DNA from: Tricholoma matsutake
Lineage: Eukaryota; Basidiomycota; Agaricomycetes; Agaricales; Tricholomataceae
DNA: 64,000 nt
NCBI GenBank assembly: GCA_026075535.2
Contig: AP026547.1
Location: forward strand, 4,154,001 to 4,218,000
Direction of reading: 5' to 3'
Position numbers and translations under genes: made by a program. Shown here in pieces: positions 10,755 through 23,842 of the stretch (the stretch's first letter is position 1; each line of letters opens with the position of its first letter). The notes below the pieces were generated by a model. That model made no database searches and was not told the DNA's origin. It saw only the letters and a program-made list of their open reading frames with translations.

Positions 10755-11590
10755 GTATTTTTGTTGCATATGAGTGGGTATTTTCTCATTTGCAATTGCA
10801 GGATGTTGAATTTTTGGCATTAAAGGTGACATTTCCTGTATTAAACTGGATGTAATTCAACTCTAATTTTTAATGGTTACTGTCACGAGAATTGCCCCTA
10901 AGTGTTTGAATAATTTTCAGTCCACTGTTGTGAAAACTCATCGTTAGATGTATGAATAGTTTCAGTTGGCAAGTTATGAAAATACTTCATTGACAGCATG
11001 AAAACTTGTCGCTATGGCATGATGAAATAGCCCTGCAAAGTGGATGGATAACCACTTTCCTGACCCTCTGAAAATCTCGCAAAAAAGGGCAAAATCCAGC
11101 TACTTGAAATGTAGTTAGTTACTCCATTAAAAAGATGGAAGTCATCCCCAGGGATGAATTCGACAGGGTATGAATACGGACAAATTTCGAGGTGTTTTCA
11201 ACCTCTTAACTCATCCGTTCTGAGTGAGAATTTTTACAACTTTTAGGGGGTGTTTTTCTCCGAAAACCAGATGATTTTCAACAGCCATAAAGGACGAAAA
11301 TTCTACCCTAAATGGATTACTTTCTACTCAATTTCTTCACCTCAGTGGCTGAAATACCGGATGATTTTCCACATCCGACGGTCTCACTGTGTATCTTACG
11401 ACGCGTTCGACGTGTTGTCTTATCCCTGCCGTTTTGGGTAAGTAATCCATCAGTCGGTTATCACCGGTCTCATATATCAACTCATTTATTATATTGCTGA
11501 GAAAAAAATTGATGGAGTGCAAGGTTTTCTGGAAGTTTGTCATGGTATGCAATTATTATGTATCAGATATCATATCATCTTGTGCGAACT
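10755..11590. other. intergenic, nothing recognised
   Basis: AT-rich spacer between convergent genes (9669-10754 plus, 11591-14313 minus). No ORF over 75 residues with recognisable content and no clear repeat boundary. Confidence 0.5.
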
Positions 11591-14313
11591 TTAAGGGCGC
11601 AAAACAACCTTGATAAGGAAGTTAGTGGTAGCCTGTCTAAGAGACCAATGCCACACCACTTACGCAATGCGATAGATGATATTGATTGAGATAAGAATGG
11701 CTACCCATTTTCCGTATGATATTCCCCCAATTTCAAGATAGGACAGAACGTCTTCGCCAGAAACTGTACATGTCTTTGGAGTTGACGATGGGTAAGCACA
11801 TGCACAAACACCGTCTACTGTGGCACACTGGAAGACCAAGCCGCGTAGATCTGACTAATAAGGATCTCAGCGTCGGTGATGAAACTGTAGGATGGAACTA
11901 ACATTCGTGAGTAGCTCAAAGGAGTATTTTTGATAGTCCATGAAATGGAAAGAGTAGAACCAGAATCGGGGAAGAGATCGTGCTCTGATGCTGCAGAAGA
12001 AGCACACAGAGATCCAATTAATTTAAAAGGTTGGTAGTCATAGATTTGGACTGACAAATATCCCCCAACACTCATCCAAAATCCATTCATACTGGATGAA
12101 CAAGGATTAGAGAAAGTCGAGGAAGAGGACAATAAAACTCACAATGCACCTATTGCAAGCGCAGCCACGAAGACAGGTAGCAAGGCCGCAATCACGAGCA
12201 CTTGACTTTCCGCAGCTAGAATGGCAAGAAAGAGAAACGAAACGAAACGGAAGAACGCTGTTCCACCAGAATGCAGACCCTGATATGCCGTTGAGCAAAA
12301 CAATAGAGTCTGAAAACGGAAGAGGAAACATACAACAGCCCAGTAACAGACGAGAGCAAAAAGCATGACGCAGGCGAAGAGAAAAGGAATGTTGACCAGA
12401 GTGTTTGCTAGGAGGAAAGGAAGTGTACTGTACAGACCGTTCTTGGTCTCGCGATAGTAAACAGCACGCTCTTCTAAGACTAGGATAGCTAACTTGAGCG
12501 ACTAAGCATGTTATGACAGCGGGAGCCACCCACATCCTGGAATACCAGCGACCGACATCTACATAATTTGGAAGATGGGTCAGAAAGTGAACATGTCATT
12601 AATTCTAGCGGCTCACAAATGCTAGAAACGCTGTGCTGTAGAAGTGTACAGAGAGTCTATCGTTGATCGTTGAGTCTTTGTGACCGAGACGAATCCAAAT
12701 TACACTATTGCGGGAAAAATTAGCATTGGCATATTAGCATTGGCATGACTCACGCAAGCATGAAACCCATTCCTGCAGGTCTTTCAGGATATTGATTTCG
12801 GAGAAATGTGGATGTACCCACCTGCGTACATGCCTGCACGAACGCCATATGCAAGCAGATTCCTAGAATAATACCTGGCGCTCCTTTCGCTAAGCACTAT
12901 AGTATTCCAGAAAAGGGTATCAAGTAGTCCGGCTTTTCCATCCATGACACTACTGTCAGAGTACGGATCACTCGGCGATGGTTCTTCTAATAGGACTGAT
13001 GTCGGACCCTTCATAGTCGATAGATAATAGTCCCGTAGAAGATCCGCGCTAGGCAATTTCGGTTCCCTTGAAGCATCAAAGTCATTGTTTAAGAAGTTCA
13101 TTGCGTGCTCCACAGGTGTGACCTGAGTTGCGTGTCAGAACGTAAGAAAAATACCAGGCGACGGGAAATTCTTACGAATCTGTCAACAGGGTGTCCCCAT
13201 CTCAAAAAAAATCCTTCCAAATCATCCACAGCTCCGGAATAGCATACTTTCCCTTCGGCTAGGAGAAGAAGGTTTGTGAATTGGGCGAGTGTCCCCATAG
13301 ACGGTTGGTGAATAGTTGCTAGCACAATGATCCCCTCCGCCACAGCAAGAGTCCGAATGGCAGACATCACTTCACGAGCAGAAGTGCTGTCAAGCTAGGA
13401 GCCAGGTCAACTTGGAGCAAGAGCACATGAGGAAGGAAATCACACACCCCTGAAGTAACTTCGTCTAGAAGCAGAATACGCCTTAAGAACATAAAATATC
13501 AATTGCTCTCATTGGGCGCGTGGAACAAAGGTGACTCACGGGTATGTTGCCATAGCACAAGCCGCCGTGACGCGTCGTTTCTGGCCTAAGAGTAACTTAA
13601 CTAACATTGGGTTACAAGTAAGCATCGTACGAACCGCCAGATATTCCCCGCGAAATCGGTGTGCCGATCACCTGATCCGCACAAGACTGTAGTCCCAATG
13701 CCGTGAGAACACGGTTGACACGGTCGGACACTTCTTTACGAGGGAGCAAGGGTAGGCTAAAACGAAACCAGAAGTTTTACGTATTAGAATACTAGCTAGA
13801 GTAAACCACTCACTGAAGACGAAGAGCATAGGCCACTGATTCACGGACAGTCAAAACACCTAAGAGCGCGTCCTCTTGTTCTACGAAGTTGGAAACTTTG
13901 TGCATCCCTGATGGGGTGATCAACCGGCCATTCAGATATGCCTAGGAAAAGTGAGGCTGATGCGGAAGATGAATTACACTGGAAAGTCTCACTGCTGAAC
14001 CTTCCATTGGTGTCTTCCGGAACGCCATTAAGTCAAGAAGTGTGCTTTTACCTTGAAAGGCACCTGCTAGTAAACAAGAGAGAAGCTCAGGTCAACTCAC
14101 CTGCACCTGACGGTCCCTGAATCATGTGCCAATTATTACATACTTATGCGGCATGGAAGGCAGATATAAAGCAAGACTCACCATGATAGCAAGCAACTGT
14201 CCGGCCTGTATTTTCACAGAAACATCATCTACTAACACCTTGGCAAGACCACCCTTGGTCTTGACTTGGTAGCTGAGGTGCGAGAAACAAAGGATGGAGC
14301 CACTGGAGTCCAT
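11591..14313 (-). CDS. half-size ABCG (WHITE-type) ABC transporter
   Basis: A minus-strand gene with about 17 short introns. The ABC domain comes first: SYQVKTKGG, Walker A GPSGAGKSTLLDL (split by an intron at 14116-14067), Q-loop region NFVEQEDALLGVLTVRES, signature ISGGQKRR, Walker B ILLLDEVTSG, D-loop GLDSTSAREV and H-loop ATIHQPS. Next come the linker motif PVEHAMNFLNNDFD and a transmembrane domain with LEERAVYYRETKNGLY, TAFFRFVSFLFLAIL, MNGFWMSVGGYF and FMDYQKYSFELL. A Cys-containing extracellular loop (CATVDGVCACAYP) and a last helix (YGKWVAILISI) precede TAA at 11591-11593. The ABC-TM order is that of ABCG/PDR exporters, which move lipids or xenobiotics across membranes; one half suggests a dimer. 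All catalytic motifs are intact. The start at 14313 (MDSSGS) is one choice; an in-frame ATG also exists at 14433. Substrate unknown. Confidence 0.88.
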
Positions 14314-15711
14314 TGTTGCAGGAACTGGCGAGACGTCGATGTTGAAATTAATTAAGCCTGGGCATCCAAAGCATCGTTTTAAGTAACCGACGAAAGGACC
14401 AACCGTTTTAGGCCAATTAAGGGTTGCCAGCAAGGAAATTAGGTGGCGGCCAAAATGCCAGTCATGTGTTGCTACCCCATGATCTCCAGAGTGTAGTGTC
14501 TGTCCAGCCTGAGATCTAAGATCGTAGTAGTACCATCATGAAACATGGACTCATAGACGCAGATAGACGCCCCCGGTTGTTCGAGTGTCCGACACATGTA
14601 ATGGATCGATAAGACAAAATTCAGGGCGGTGGAATAGATATCAACAGGGCTGGTAGTAGCTAGTACTGGTAGTAAGTGCGTGTCACGTGCTCTCAAACAA
14701 AGTTTTAATAATAAAGGTGGCACACTGAGCGCTCATCAGTCCGTCTCGATTCTCGGTTGCTCGCTCAATGGTGTCTACAGCGTACGCACTGACATAACTT
14801 TAATGCTTGGGACTCGGGAGCTTCCTTGTCCATCCAACTCTGTCACGTGGCTCAACAATCGTAAATTCAAATACAAACAAATACCGCTAGTGAGGCGGCC
14901 CTCTGACTCTACTTGTCATTTCTATACACTGACAGTCCCTTTCACCTTGAGAGAAAAGGGTACCACAATGGCGTCAGCGTATTACGAGTTCTACCGAGGA
15001 TCCTCGTATGTTATCTCTCTAGGAGTAATCAGGGAAATTTGAGGGTGACCAGGATTGCATGGTGTGCTTAGGATCGGCATGGCGCTGACGGACTCACTAG
15101 ATGAACTCATAACGAGCGGGGCGATTACGCCACAGTTGGCTATGAAAGTTTTACAGCAGGTACAGTGTTCATTTTGCTGTGTTGGAATCTGGGGAATAGG
15201 ATGAAGGGCGGTGTAGACCGGCTGTGCAATTGATTATCTGTTTTACAAGAAGCTGATGGATAGATTACATAGTTTGACAAGTCGTTGGCGGATACGATGG
15301 TTAAGCAAGTAAAGACGAAGACTACACTCAAGGTGTGTGTGCTTGTGTGCTGGTAGTTCCATTTACGTATGCTGATGCTGTATGAATAGGGACACTTGCA
15401 CACTTATCGACTATGCGACGATGTGTGGACGTTCATTGTTAAGAACCCTTCGTTTAAGATGGAGTCGAATGAAATGGTGAATGCACCGCGGATAAAGATA
15501 ATTGCATGCAAGAATGGGGATGCTATTGAGGCCGGGAAGAAGTGAGTGTCGCAAGGGGTCGCTGCGTTGCAGCCATGGTCGGCATTGTAATGAAGCTGTG
15601 TACGCTAGCATTCTTCAACTACAATTGCTACAACTACGGCAACTCCCGTCCTTAAGCGGAGATTGAAATTATACCAAGAATATCACGGTTACATCGCGTC
15701 TCGCACTTGTC
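14314..15711. other. divergent intergenic region, nothing recognised
   Basis: About 1.4 kb between the divergent ABCG transporter and F-box genes, so it should contain both promoters. No reading frame has recognisable domains and no repeat match was seen. Confidence 0.5.
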
Positions 15712-17898
15712 ATGTCCTTCATGTCTTTCCCAGAACCTCCCACTCAAGCTACCCTGGCCGATGCTCGTAGATCTCTCAATGAAACACGCATCTCAGTCAT
15801 GCAAATGTCCTCAAAAATAGACAAAGCAGAAGCCGAACTTGAACAACTCGTACATGATTCAAAAACTATCATCAACCAGATGCAGCAGGAACGAGCTTGT
15901 CTTCAGGAACATCTCCTTCAAACTATGGCTTACTTGAGTCCAATACGAAGGCTGCCAACAGACCTCCTCAGCGATATATTCATGTGGAGTTTTGAGGATT
16001 ATTCTTGCCAGGCGTGGATTCTGGCCTCCGTGTGCTCGTCCTGGCGACGTCTGGCTCTCAGAATGCCACGAATATGGTCAAAGGTACGTTCCCATCTCTT
16101 CTTCAACTTACCCCTGTCGTTTGTCATTCGAGTTCACGAGAGTCTCCCACAACGTGCTCCCGTGTCATCGGGGCTAACATGTCTACTTTTGTCCTTATTC
16201 CTCATGCAAAGCATTGTAAAAAATCTCTGAATCCCGGGTACTTCGGCCCTTACCTCCGACTTCTCCATTCAGTCATCGTCATACAACCCCCTATGTTGTA
16301 CTGACTCCGTTCTACACAGGTTCGTCTTTGCACATCACAAAACGCCTCCGCAGATACCATTAGGCTGTGGCTTGAGCGTTCAGGCGACACTGTTCCACTG
16401 GACATTGAAATATTTCTCCGAGTGAGAGATTCGCCAGAATGCTCGTCCAGGCGTCGCAGGCGTTCATTGTCCCCCACGGATAGCCCTCCACCGTTATGGG
16501 CAATCCCACCTCCACCGGGGGTAACCAGCCATTATGTTGTTCCATCTCACCATGGGCCTCCTCCAGTCATCCTACCCCCTGCACAAGTGCCAATCATACT
16601 TCCACCTTCACCAGGACACCATGACCCATGGATATCATCTGCTGATCATCAACACGACCGTCTGGCTTGTAACCAGTCGCGGACAAGTTCGCATTGGGGC
16701 CATATTGCTATTTTTTATCTCGTAGAACAAATGCACCGCTGGGAACGGTTCGTATTCAGGTTCAACAAGCAGTTTACCTCTATGGGGGCTCTCAAGTCCA
16801 TCAGTGGTGAGTACATCTTCTCAAGATCTATCATGAATTGCTAACAGTTCTGACCACTCGCAGGTGACGCACCTCTTCTTCGGGAGTTCGAGGTATCAAG
16901 CGCCGATCCAGCCTTCTATCCCGAATGGCAATGGCTGCCGAACGCATCTGCTTCTGATCCACTTGTGCTCCCCAATCTCCGCACCCTCACCTTACAACAC
17001 ACGCCTTTCAAATGGTCTTCTCCCATGCTACGCACAAATCTCACCACTCTCAACCTCCGCGCTCTCCCCACCGCCCACCTCCCGCTCGATCGCATCCTCT
17101 ACATTATCGCGAACAATCCCTCCCTCCAGTCCCTCATCCTCCACTTCCAAGGTGTCCTCCCCGCGATCCTGCCCCTCTCCCCCACCACCCTACACCACCT
17201 GTCCACACTTTCCATCGGTGGACACTACTTTCTCTCGCAACTCGTCGACACACTCTCTCTTCCTGCGCTCGACACTCTCACGCTCGACATAGAGGCGCGG
17301 GAACCTATTGAGGACACCATATCCAGTCTCCTCTCCCGCTCAGCCTACCCGGCACTGAAGCATCTCGCAGTGGCGTACGGTGCCGCGTCTACTTCTGCTT
17401 CGTTCTACTATGGCCCGAGCGGGATCGTGATTTCATGGTCTGCGCTCCTGAGCGAGCTAGTAGCGTTGCGGACACTGCATATTGGGGGCACGCCACTGGA
17501 GCCACTCCTTGCAGCACTGGGGCCCCCTGAGGAGGACACGAATAATCAGGCAGGAACATGGGCGTGCCCGCGATTGGAGTCGTTGGGTATGCGGAATTGT
17601 CATACGCATAGTGAGGGCGTGGCGAAGCTGGTACAGATGGTGGAGGCGCGGAATCCGGATGGAGGTAGTAGTGGAGGGGCAGGAGGGGCAGGAGGGCCAG
17701 TGCGCTTGAAGGAGCTGGAGTTGTATGATTGTGCGAGTTTGGGGCAGGATGTGGTGCATTGGCTGAAGGGGAGGATTGAGGAGGTCGTGTGTACGGAGCC
17801 AGCGTACGAAAGGTGAGTTACTCTTGGGGTGGTCTTGATGTTTGACAATTGACAATGGTGGTTCATGCAGGTCACCTCTCAATCACCCGTACCTTTGA
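15712..17898 (+). CDS. coiled-coil F-box protein with leucine-rich C-terminus
   Basis: Four exons: 15712-16083, 16320-16806, 16864-17812, 17871-17898 (TGA). The N-terminal 75 residues form a coiled coil (KIDKAEAELEQLVHDSK), then an F-box (LSPIRRLPTDLLSDIFMWS ... ILASVCSSWRRLAL). A Pro-rich low-complexity segment in exon 2 is followed by a Leu-rich repeat-like region (LVLPNLRTLTLQHTPFKW, TTLNLRALPTAHLPLDRI, SLPALDTLTLDIEA, CPRLESLGMRNC, LKELELYDCASLG). This is the usual layout of the large F-box family of agaricomycetes, which link substrates to Skp1-Cullin ubiquitin ligases. Exon 2 contains an unusual His/Pro-rich stretch around residues 190-260 that may include an unrecognised intron. Exon 3 is strikingly C-rich compared with its neighbours. 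Substrate unknown. Confidence 0.85.
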
Positions 17899-18654
17899 TG
17901 TCCCGACTAAATAATTTATACTTGAGCAAAGTAACTTATGAAATGTGTTATATCTTGTGTTACGTGTGTTGGGCACCTTTATTATTGTGCTCGTTATCGA
18001 GGATTGTTGTACACTCAATATTTTAGCTCCCTCTATTCTCTCCAGATGTATTACTATTACTATACAACTTAGTTAGATCATATACTTGCTTAGGTACAAA
18101 ACAATTTAATATCAGTGTTAGCCTATTTCTGCTATCCAATATCCATGTACTTAGTCATGACTTGCTAACAATCTCCAGACTTCATTTAATTAAACACCAT
18201 ATTCACTTCAACTGAAGCAAACTATGTATGTAGTTTCACAATTTTTTTATGTAATACTAGTGTTTGTCTTTTTGTTTAGTCGTAACTTGCTTGAGTTGTT
18301 TATAAGCCCCTGTTCTAAACACACGAAAACATGCGTGAACTTATCCAGCGCTTGCTGCTGTACTAGCCATATAAGTATACTGCCTCCATGGAAGCTTGAA
18401 TCTCACATCCCGGTCAGCATAACAGTTGCAGAACTAGATCTGGGCCAGTACGTGGTAAGACGGCGAAAGTTATCGCTATGGGATTGCATCTGCCGTACAC
18501 CGACATCGACATCGTCAGATATTTGGAAACCCAGCCGAAACCTGAGGCGCTTCAAGTGAGTCTGTCTCTTCAGATATCCTCTGTCCGGTTTAACTAAAGA
18601 ATGTATCTCAAGGAAAGAACAAATCGGACTTCTCTATCTTATGATCGTACAGCA
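17899..18654. other. intergenic, nothing recognised
   Basis: AT-rich spacer between two plus-strand genes. A frame around 18437-18555 could be a non-conserved upstream exon of the next gene but cannot be supported. Confidence 0.4.
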
Positions 18655-20196
18655 ATGAATTTTCCGTAGTATGTTTATTCTCTTCCCCTACAAGAAGCTT
18701 GCTAACTTCTTGATAGCACACCCAAAACGAACTTGACGTCTGGCATGCCTCCGTCCTTAGCTGGGAATTGTTTACATATATCACTTCATCGGTCCGACAA
18801 CAAAGAACTTCGCCGACTTAAACGATATTCAGCTGTGGAAGAAGAGCTAGCAGCATCTTTCAAGCTCTGCAGTACGGAAGCATCCCCGCAAGAGCTACAA
18901 ATCCGTGCCCTCAAGCAAGCCATGTCGACTCTGAGCTTCCATGCCCAAGAAACTCGAGAACGCGTGGAGCGGTTACGTGGTGTACTTGCCGACCGGAAAG
19001 CGGAACCGGAGGTGTATGAGAAATTGCAGCGCGAAAGGTGGATGGAGGAGAAGCGACAGCTAGTCGTAGATCAGGAAACGAAGGCCGTATTGCAATACCT
19101 TGAAGTCCTGAACAAGTCTTCCAGTGGTCACACGCACCTCCCTACTGTTCCACAACCTCCGACCCCCACACTGACTGCAGAAGCCAGGCGACGCGCGAAT
19201 CTCCTCATGTTTCTGACATCAACCCAAACCCAAGCTCCCATACGCTCCCGTCGATCCTCCTCTACCTCGTTTGAGCATACCTTAAGACGGAGGACGATGG
19301 ACAGAGTGATGCCGATGAAGCTGCGTAGCTCGTTACCGGCCCTTGCGTTGGTTGGATCTATCAAAGGGCATTCCCGCTCTGTTTCGTTAGATAGAGCGAA
19401 ACTTGACTCGCAACCTCCATCCAAATCGTCGAACGGGTTTGGCCCTACAGCTTCGATGTCTCTTTCTCATGATGCTACGATTCTTAACGTCGTGGCGGAG
19501 GACCCTGACTGCGGTGTTGATGGACTGTCACCATCTGAATCTACCACTACGGACACGTCGTCATCTCATATGCCACTTTTCGAAACCCACGTTTCCACGC
19601 CCTTCACTGCAGCTACAATCGATACTTGTCATATTCTCCAACCCTTAACACTGAACCCTGAAGAAGACTTACAAGATCAGGGTGGGACTGCGACCATCTT
19701 TCGCAATGCTTCACGTTATCCATCTGATCACATTCCTGCTAATGTTCATGTTTCGCTGCCGGATTATGCTCTTGAACTCTTTTCCCATTTCGACCAGATC
19801 CAAATTGCCACTTTGAAGCCTATCTTTCCGCCGCAATCAGCTTCCTCAAGTAGCTCCCAGCCCATCTTATCACATTCCTCCGCAGCTTCGACGCCCTCTG
19901 CCCACATTACGTCCTCTTTACTGCAAGTGCCATCTTCCACCCCAGGTTCTAAACCATCTGGTCTTCGACAAGAACCGTCGTATAGGAACTTGTTCTCTAA
20001 ACCACAAGACATTTTTTCTCGTAATGGAGTTGAGGATCGTCTGGGAATAAACTTGTCTGGCAGTGGGTTGTTCAGCAAACCACGTCAACCTGTAGAACTC
20101 CTGCGCCGCCCTTCGACTGCATCCCTCACCTTACCTGCAACCGAGAATGTGACAAAGAAGATCAAGAAGCAATGGTCTGTCTTGTGGAGGCAATAA
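18655..20196 (+). CDS. Ser-rich coiled-coil protein, unknown function
   Basis: An uninterrupted frame runs from 18717 to TAA at 20196. I add a short first exon 18655-18668 (ATG at 18655) and an intron 18669-18716, because its GTATGT donor and GATAG acceptor keep the frame; ATG at 18733 or 18745 is the alternative. The product of about 495 residues has a charged helical N-terminal third (residues 30-140; ETRERVERLRGVLADRK, EEKRQLVVDQETKAVL), predicted to be coiled coil. Basic/Ser-rich (RSRRSSSTS, KGHSRSVSLDR) and Ser/Thr-rich disordered stretches follow. The end is basic with Trp (TKKIKKQWSVLWRQ). The RSxS-type sites could be kinase targets. No domain recognised; probably cytoskeletal or signalling-related, but that is a guess. 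Confidence 0.7.
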
Positions 20197-20871
20197 ATCA
20201 CGGGGTGGAAGTATTACTACCAACGCATATACTTAATAAGATATCATGGCACCAATTGGATCACATACTACTTGTATGTGTGGAATTTGCCATGGGTCCA
20301 ATATACTTCGCTCGTCCCCTAGGTTAGAGTCACATAATCCAGCAGAATTCTCTTGTACCCCTTCCCATTTTGTGAGGTACTACACATAATGGGTTATGTT
20401 GACCCACCGATGAACTGCCAACCTCAAAAAAACAACCTCACTCGTGGACCCCTTTGTTCTTCGAGTTCGCACCCTCCACAATGATGATCCCCCTTCCATG
20501 CCCACATGTCCCACGTGTTGTTTGGCTCTCGCAGCTTTACTTATGAATGCTCTAAAATATTCTCCATCTATTCACCCTCAAATCAGTACAATGCCCGCAA
20601 TGCTTGCTGTGAAGAGACGGCGAACGATCTTCGCGCGGCCAGAGTAAATTGTTTAATTCTACTGTTAATGACAGAATTGAGTCAACGGAATTGAGTCAAA
20701 CGACATGTGTGGATTCAATGGAATGGGCTTGAAGCTTGATTGGCGATTGTGATTTTGTCGAGGGAAATTCGGGGCATTACGTTCCTGCGGGATGAGTCAA
20801 TTCTGCTCTCAGTCACCCTTTGTTAAGGAGATATCGAGTGCAGGTTACTGACGACGTTTACACATGATGCG
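20197..20871. other. intergenic between convergent genes
   Basis: 3' flanks of the coiled-coil gene (+) and the hydrolase gene (-). Nothing recognised. Confidence 0.5.
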
Positions 20872-22202
20872 TCAAGCTTGACTAATGAAGTCTACGACAA
20901 GTTGTCTGAACTCGTTTGGCCTAGGAAAAGATCAGCTTCGATTTAAGAAAGAAATGACGAACACATACCGTTCTGCATGGGCTACGCAAACGAATGATGA
21001 GTGTCTGTTAAAAAAACTCCAAGAACGAATCGCACCCCAGTGTCCCGCGTCCAGCATCTCCAATTTCATCTGCGGAAAAAACTCTCGGATTGCAGGTATA
21101 GTGTGACGGTTAATGTAACTTTGGGAACAGGTGAGGGAGTAAGGAATAAGGAAGGACGACAACTCACGCGCTTTTGGTACCCTTGATAAACATTGTTCTG
21201 CCTGTCCAGTTTCTCTCTCCGGGTGCATATGGAAACCACCCAATTTCAGGCATGGCTTCATACAGCGTATCAAGTGGAACCCGGAAGTTTGCGTAGGGTT
21301 GGCTTGCTGTAAAAGGTTCCAGGTTGGTCAAGAGGAATAGGCGAGTATCGGAATTCTGTTGTGTTAACGTGTCCCCGACACTGAGGAAGAGATATAGATA
21401 AAGAGCAAACCTTCTCGTAGTTTTCAAGGACCGCAGCTGCCTCCTTCCTCGTCTTGAGTTTCATGTGCTCAATTCTTCGCATACCCTCTATATACCCTTT
21501 GAACTCGGGTGAAAGCTGAGCTTGGGTTGGTGATATATCTACAACTATGAGATTCGACAAGAGATGTGCGTTGGAAGGGTCTGCGAGAGAAGGGTGAAGA
21601 GCAATAGACATCGCTGCTTTGCCTCCCCTGATTTTCGTTGTTTCGTTGTTGAATGTTTAGAGACCTGCAAACGTACATAGAGTGTCCCAGGAGAGTGATG
21701 TTAGACAAGGAATGTTTATGGATGAAGTGGAGGACATCGGTCGCCATGTGGGAATAGGTCATAGGCTTGACGTGCGGCGAGTCTCCTTGATTCCTTAGAT
21801 CCTGCGAGATATCTTCAACTTCACTACCGAGACAACGCAGAGAAGACTGCTCACCAATGCATAAATAGGAATGTCAAGTTCTTGCAGAAATGACTTAGCC
21901 AGGGACGTCCATACACGTTTTGAGCCACTACTGAGGATAAGCAGCCGCAAACGAGCAGGAATGATGCGAACATACAAAAGACCATGAAGAAACACTAAAG
22001 CCCTATCTGTCTTGTTCCCGCTGGGAGGAATATAGGCAGCATAGTCAAGATCAACGGGAGTTGGATTTTGTTGGGTAGACGACGACAATGGCCTGGCTAG
22101 GGCACGACCTGAGAGAAACGCTAATGTAAGTGACAAGAACTTCAACTCGAAATGCCTACAACATCTGGATCCAATTACCCTGGCTGCTCTGAAAGTCCAC
22201 AT
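20872..22202 (-). CDS. alpha/beta hydrolase, ABHD11/IMO32-like, probably mitochondrial
   Basis: Minus strand, start at 22202 (MWTFRAARVIG), stop TGA at 20872-20874, about seven introns. A basic, Ser/Leu-rich N-terminus (SGRALARPLSSST) resembles a mitochondrial targeting peptide. The fold motifs appear in order: oxyanion-hole HGLFGSKRVW (over an intron), DLRNQGDSPH, nucleophile elbow GHSMGGKAAM (over an intron), VVDISPTQAQL, the cap helices (EGMRRIEHMKLKTRKEA), FIKGTKSAYINR, and the catalytic His region DAGHWAHAERPNEF built from three exons. These are the hallmarks of ABHD11 (yeast IMO32), a mitochondrial hydrolase linked to lipoyl-enzyme protection in animals. The Ser, an Asp candidate and the His are all present, so the gene looks functional. 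Confidence 0.86.
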
Positions 22203-22694
22203 GTAAGTATGCAAGCTATATTTCAAAGAACATAGCATGCAAATATAAATACACAGTCGAACAGCCTAATAAAAATGATCATTGCACTAATAAGTAAACC
22301 GTAGCTTTGTTAAGAGGACAGTCAGCTTCGACATCACGATACTTATAAGATAAAACTGAAAGCTCTCGAAATGTGCATTTTGGCTAAAGGGATATCGATT
22401 CTAGAAAACTGTGGTTTTGTGCAAGGTCAGTTTTGCTTGTACAACTTGAAGTGACTCGGCCTCTACTTATATCAGAATGTACATGTGGGATCTGGTCTGG
22501 TGCTTTCATAGAAAAGGACGGCGTTCATTGCGGAAACAGTAGTTAACTGATACTTCTGTGGACCAGCGGTCTGGCCATTGTAGTCCAAGAAAAGGACGTG
22601 AGGGTCGCGATTCCGAAGTAAGAAAGCTTCTGTTAAGGGAGAACGCGCTTCAAACACGCTTCAGAGAGATAGATATCAATTCCATAAACAACAA
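22203..22694. other. intergenic; one short unassigned minus frame
   Basis: A 61-residue minus-strand frame (22657-22472) contains HVLFLDYNGQTAGPQKY but I do not recognise it. Otherwise AT-rich spacer. Confidence 0.35.
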
Positions 22695-23527
22695 TCAGCC
22701 ACCACAGTTGAAGTAATTTCCTGTAATAACGTTAGGACATCCTTCCTTGTCTGATGAAAAAGCGTTAAAATACAGCCAAAATACAATTGTAGCAGAGATG
22801 TATTTACCTTTGTTTGATGGGCAGTCAGCCGGGTCATCGCAGCATTTTATGCACGCTCGAGGTCCGGCGGGTTCAACAAGCTCCACGTAGTGGTTGTATC
22901 TACCAATGCATCGGTTTGGCTTCCCATTCGATCGTTCATAAGAGAAGACTAACCCAACACAAATGCTCCCTACAGGATTCCCTTGACCATGAGCTCCGCC
23001 ACTAGAGTCATACTGACCTCCGTTGTCACTGGGGTTCAGCCGGTCGAGAGAATCTGGGCGAATACATCCCGTCACTACGTTAAGAATGTCAGTCACTGAA
23101 CACAAATGGTGAGATGAATATATCTGACATTGCGCGAACTTTCGTCCGTTCTTGCCGTTGCCCGTCTTGAACTCAACGTCGCTCCAGAATCCTGCAGGCA
23201 GTTCGCCTTGCTGGGGCGAGCGCTTAGCAGCAGCTGAACAGTATGTCTTCATACCGCCTGTGCGTTCGCTACTACCGATGTCCGTGTGGGGAGTTCTGGA
23301 AGTTAAACTGAGGAAAAATCCCTCATGAGCAGGAAGGACGAATACCTAGGCATCATCATGCTGGGCGAGCATTAGTGTTTGATCAAATGAGCGACGAAGC
23401 AAAAGAAATCGTACCAGAACTTGTCAGCATTGTCAACAGAAACGATGTTATCCATCGCAGCTCTTCGGAGAAGGGCATCGACGGAAACAGCTAGAATAAA
23501 CAGGGAAAGTGGGAGATACTTAATCAT
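22695..23527 (-). CDS. small secreted cysteine-rich protein
   Basis: Minus strand, about six exons; start at 23527, TGA at 22695-22697. The N-terminus MIKYLPLSLFILAVSVDA is a classical signal peptide. The mature part contains DNADKFC, TPHTDIGSSERTGGMKTYC, LPAGFWSDVEFKTGNGKN, LTGCIRPDSLDRLNPSDNG, GQYDSSGGAHGQGNPVG, a Cys-rich block ACIKCCDDPADCPSNKDKEG and the ending CPNVITGNYFNCGG. I recognise this layout from a family of secreted proteins widespread in Agaricomycetes (ending CP-x-VIPGNYFxC). Their role is unknown; extracellular effector or cell-surface functions are possible. About eight Cys in the mature protein suggest disulphides. Exon joins were chosen because they restore the conserved blocks. 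Confidence 0.8.
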
Positions 23528-23842
23528 TATGCCGCCGCAAAAGTAGTATGTGGTTGTTGTAGACGAAAGACAAGAGTAGGCGGCGGACATTGCAATCACA
23601 GAGATCGAAGTCGCCTGTCAGCCACCGAAGTTACAGGAGGGCATATTGTCGGCACGAGCAAGTAATGTGTAGAACTAATTCATTCGCTACGTCGTGTCAT
23701 TCAGAAGTTCGAATATTATAAACGGAAGCAGCTGGCACAGAAACGAACTGGATCTGCCGCAGTAGAGGTAGCGGTAACAACATAGCACTCTGCATCTGAC
23801 AAAGAACATTTCCGCAGAAGTTTCACCATTTAGGGCATAAGT
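23528..23842. other. intergenic
   Basis: Short spacer holding the secreted-protein promoter and the 3' end of the TSC13-like gene. Nothing else seen. Confidence 0.5.

Noticed and set aside
10505..10832. Minus-strand Ser/Phe-rich frames over the tandem repeats
   Set aside because: They are complements of the acidic 48-bp coding repeats. The plus-strand reading continues a conserved protein.
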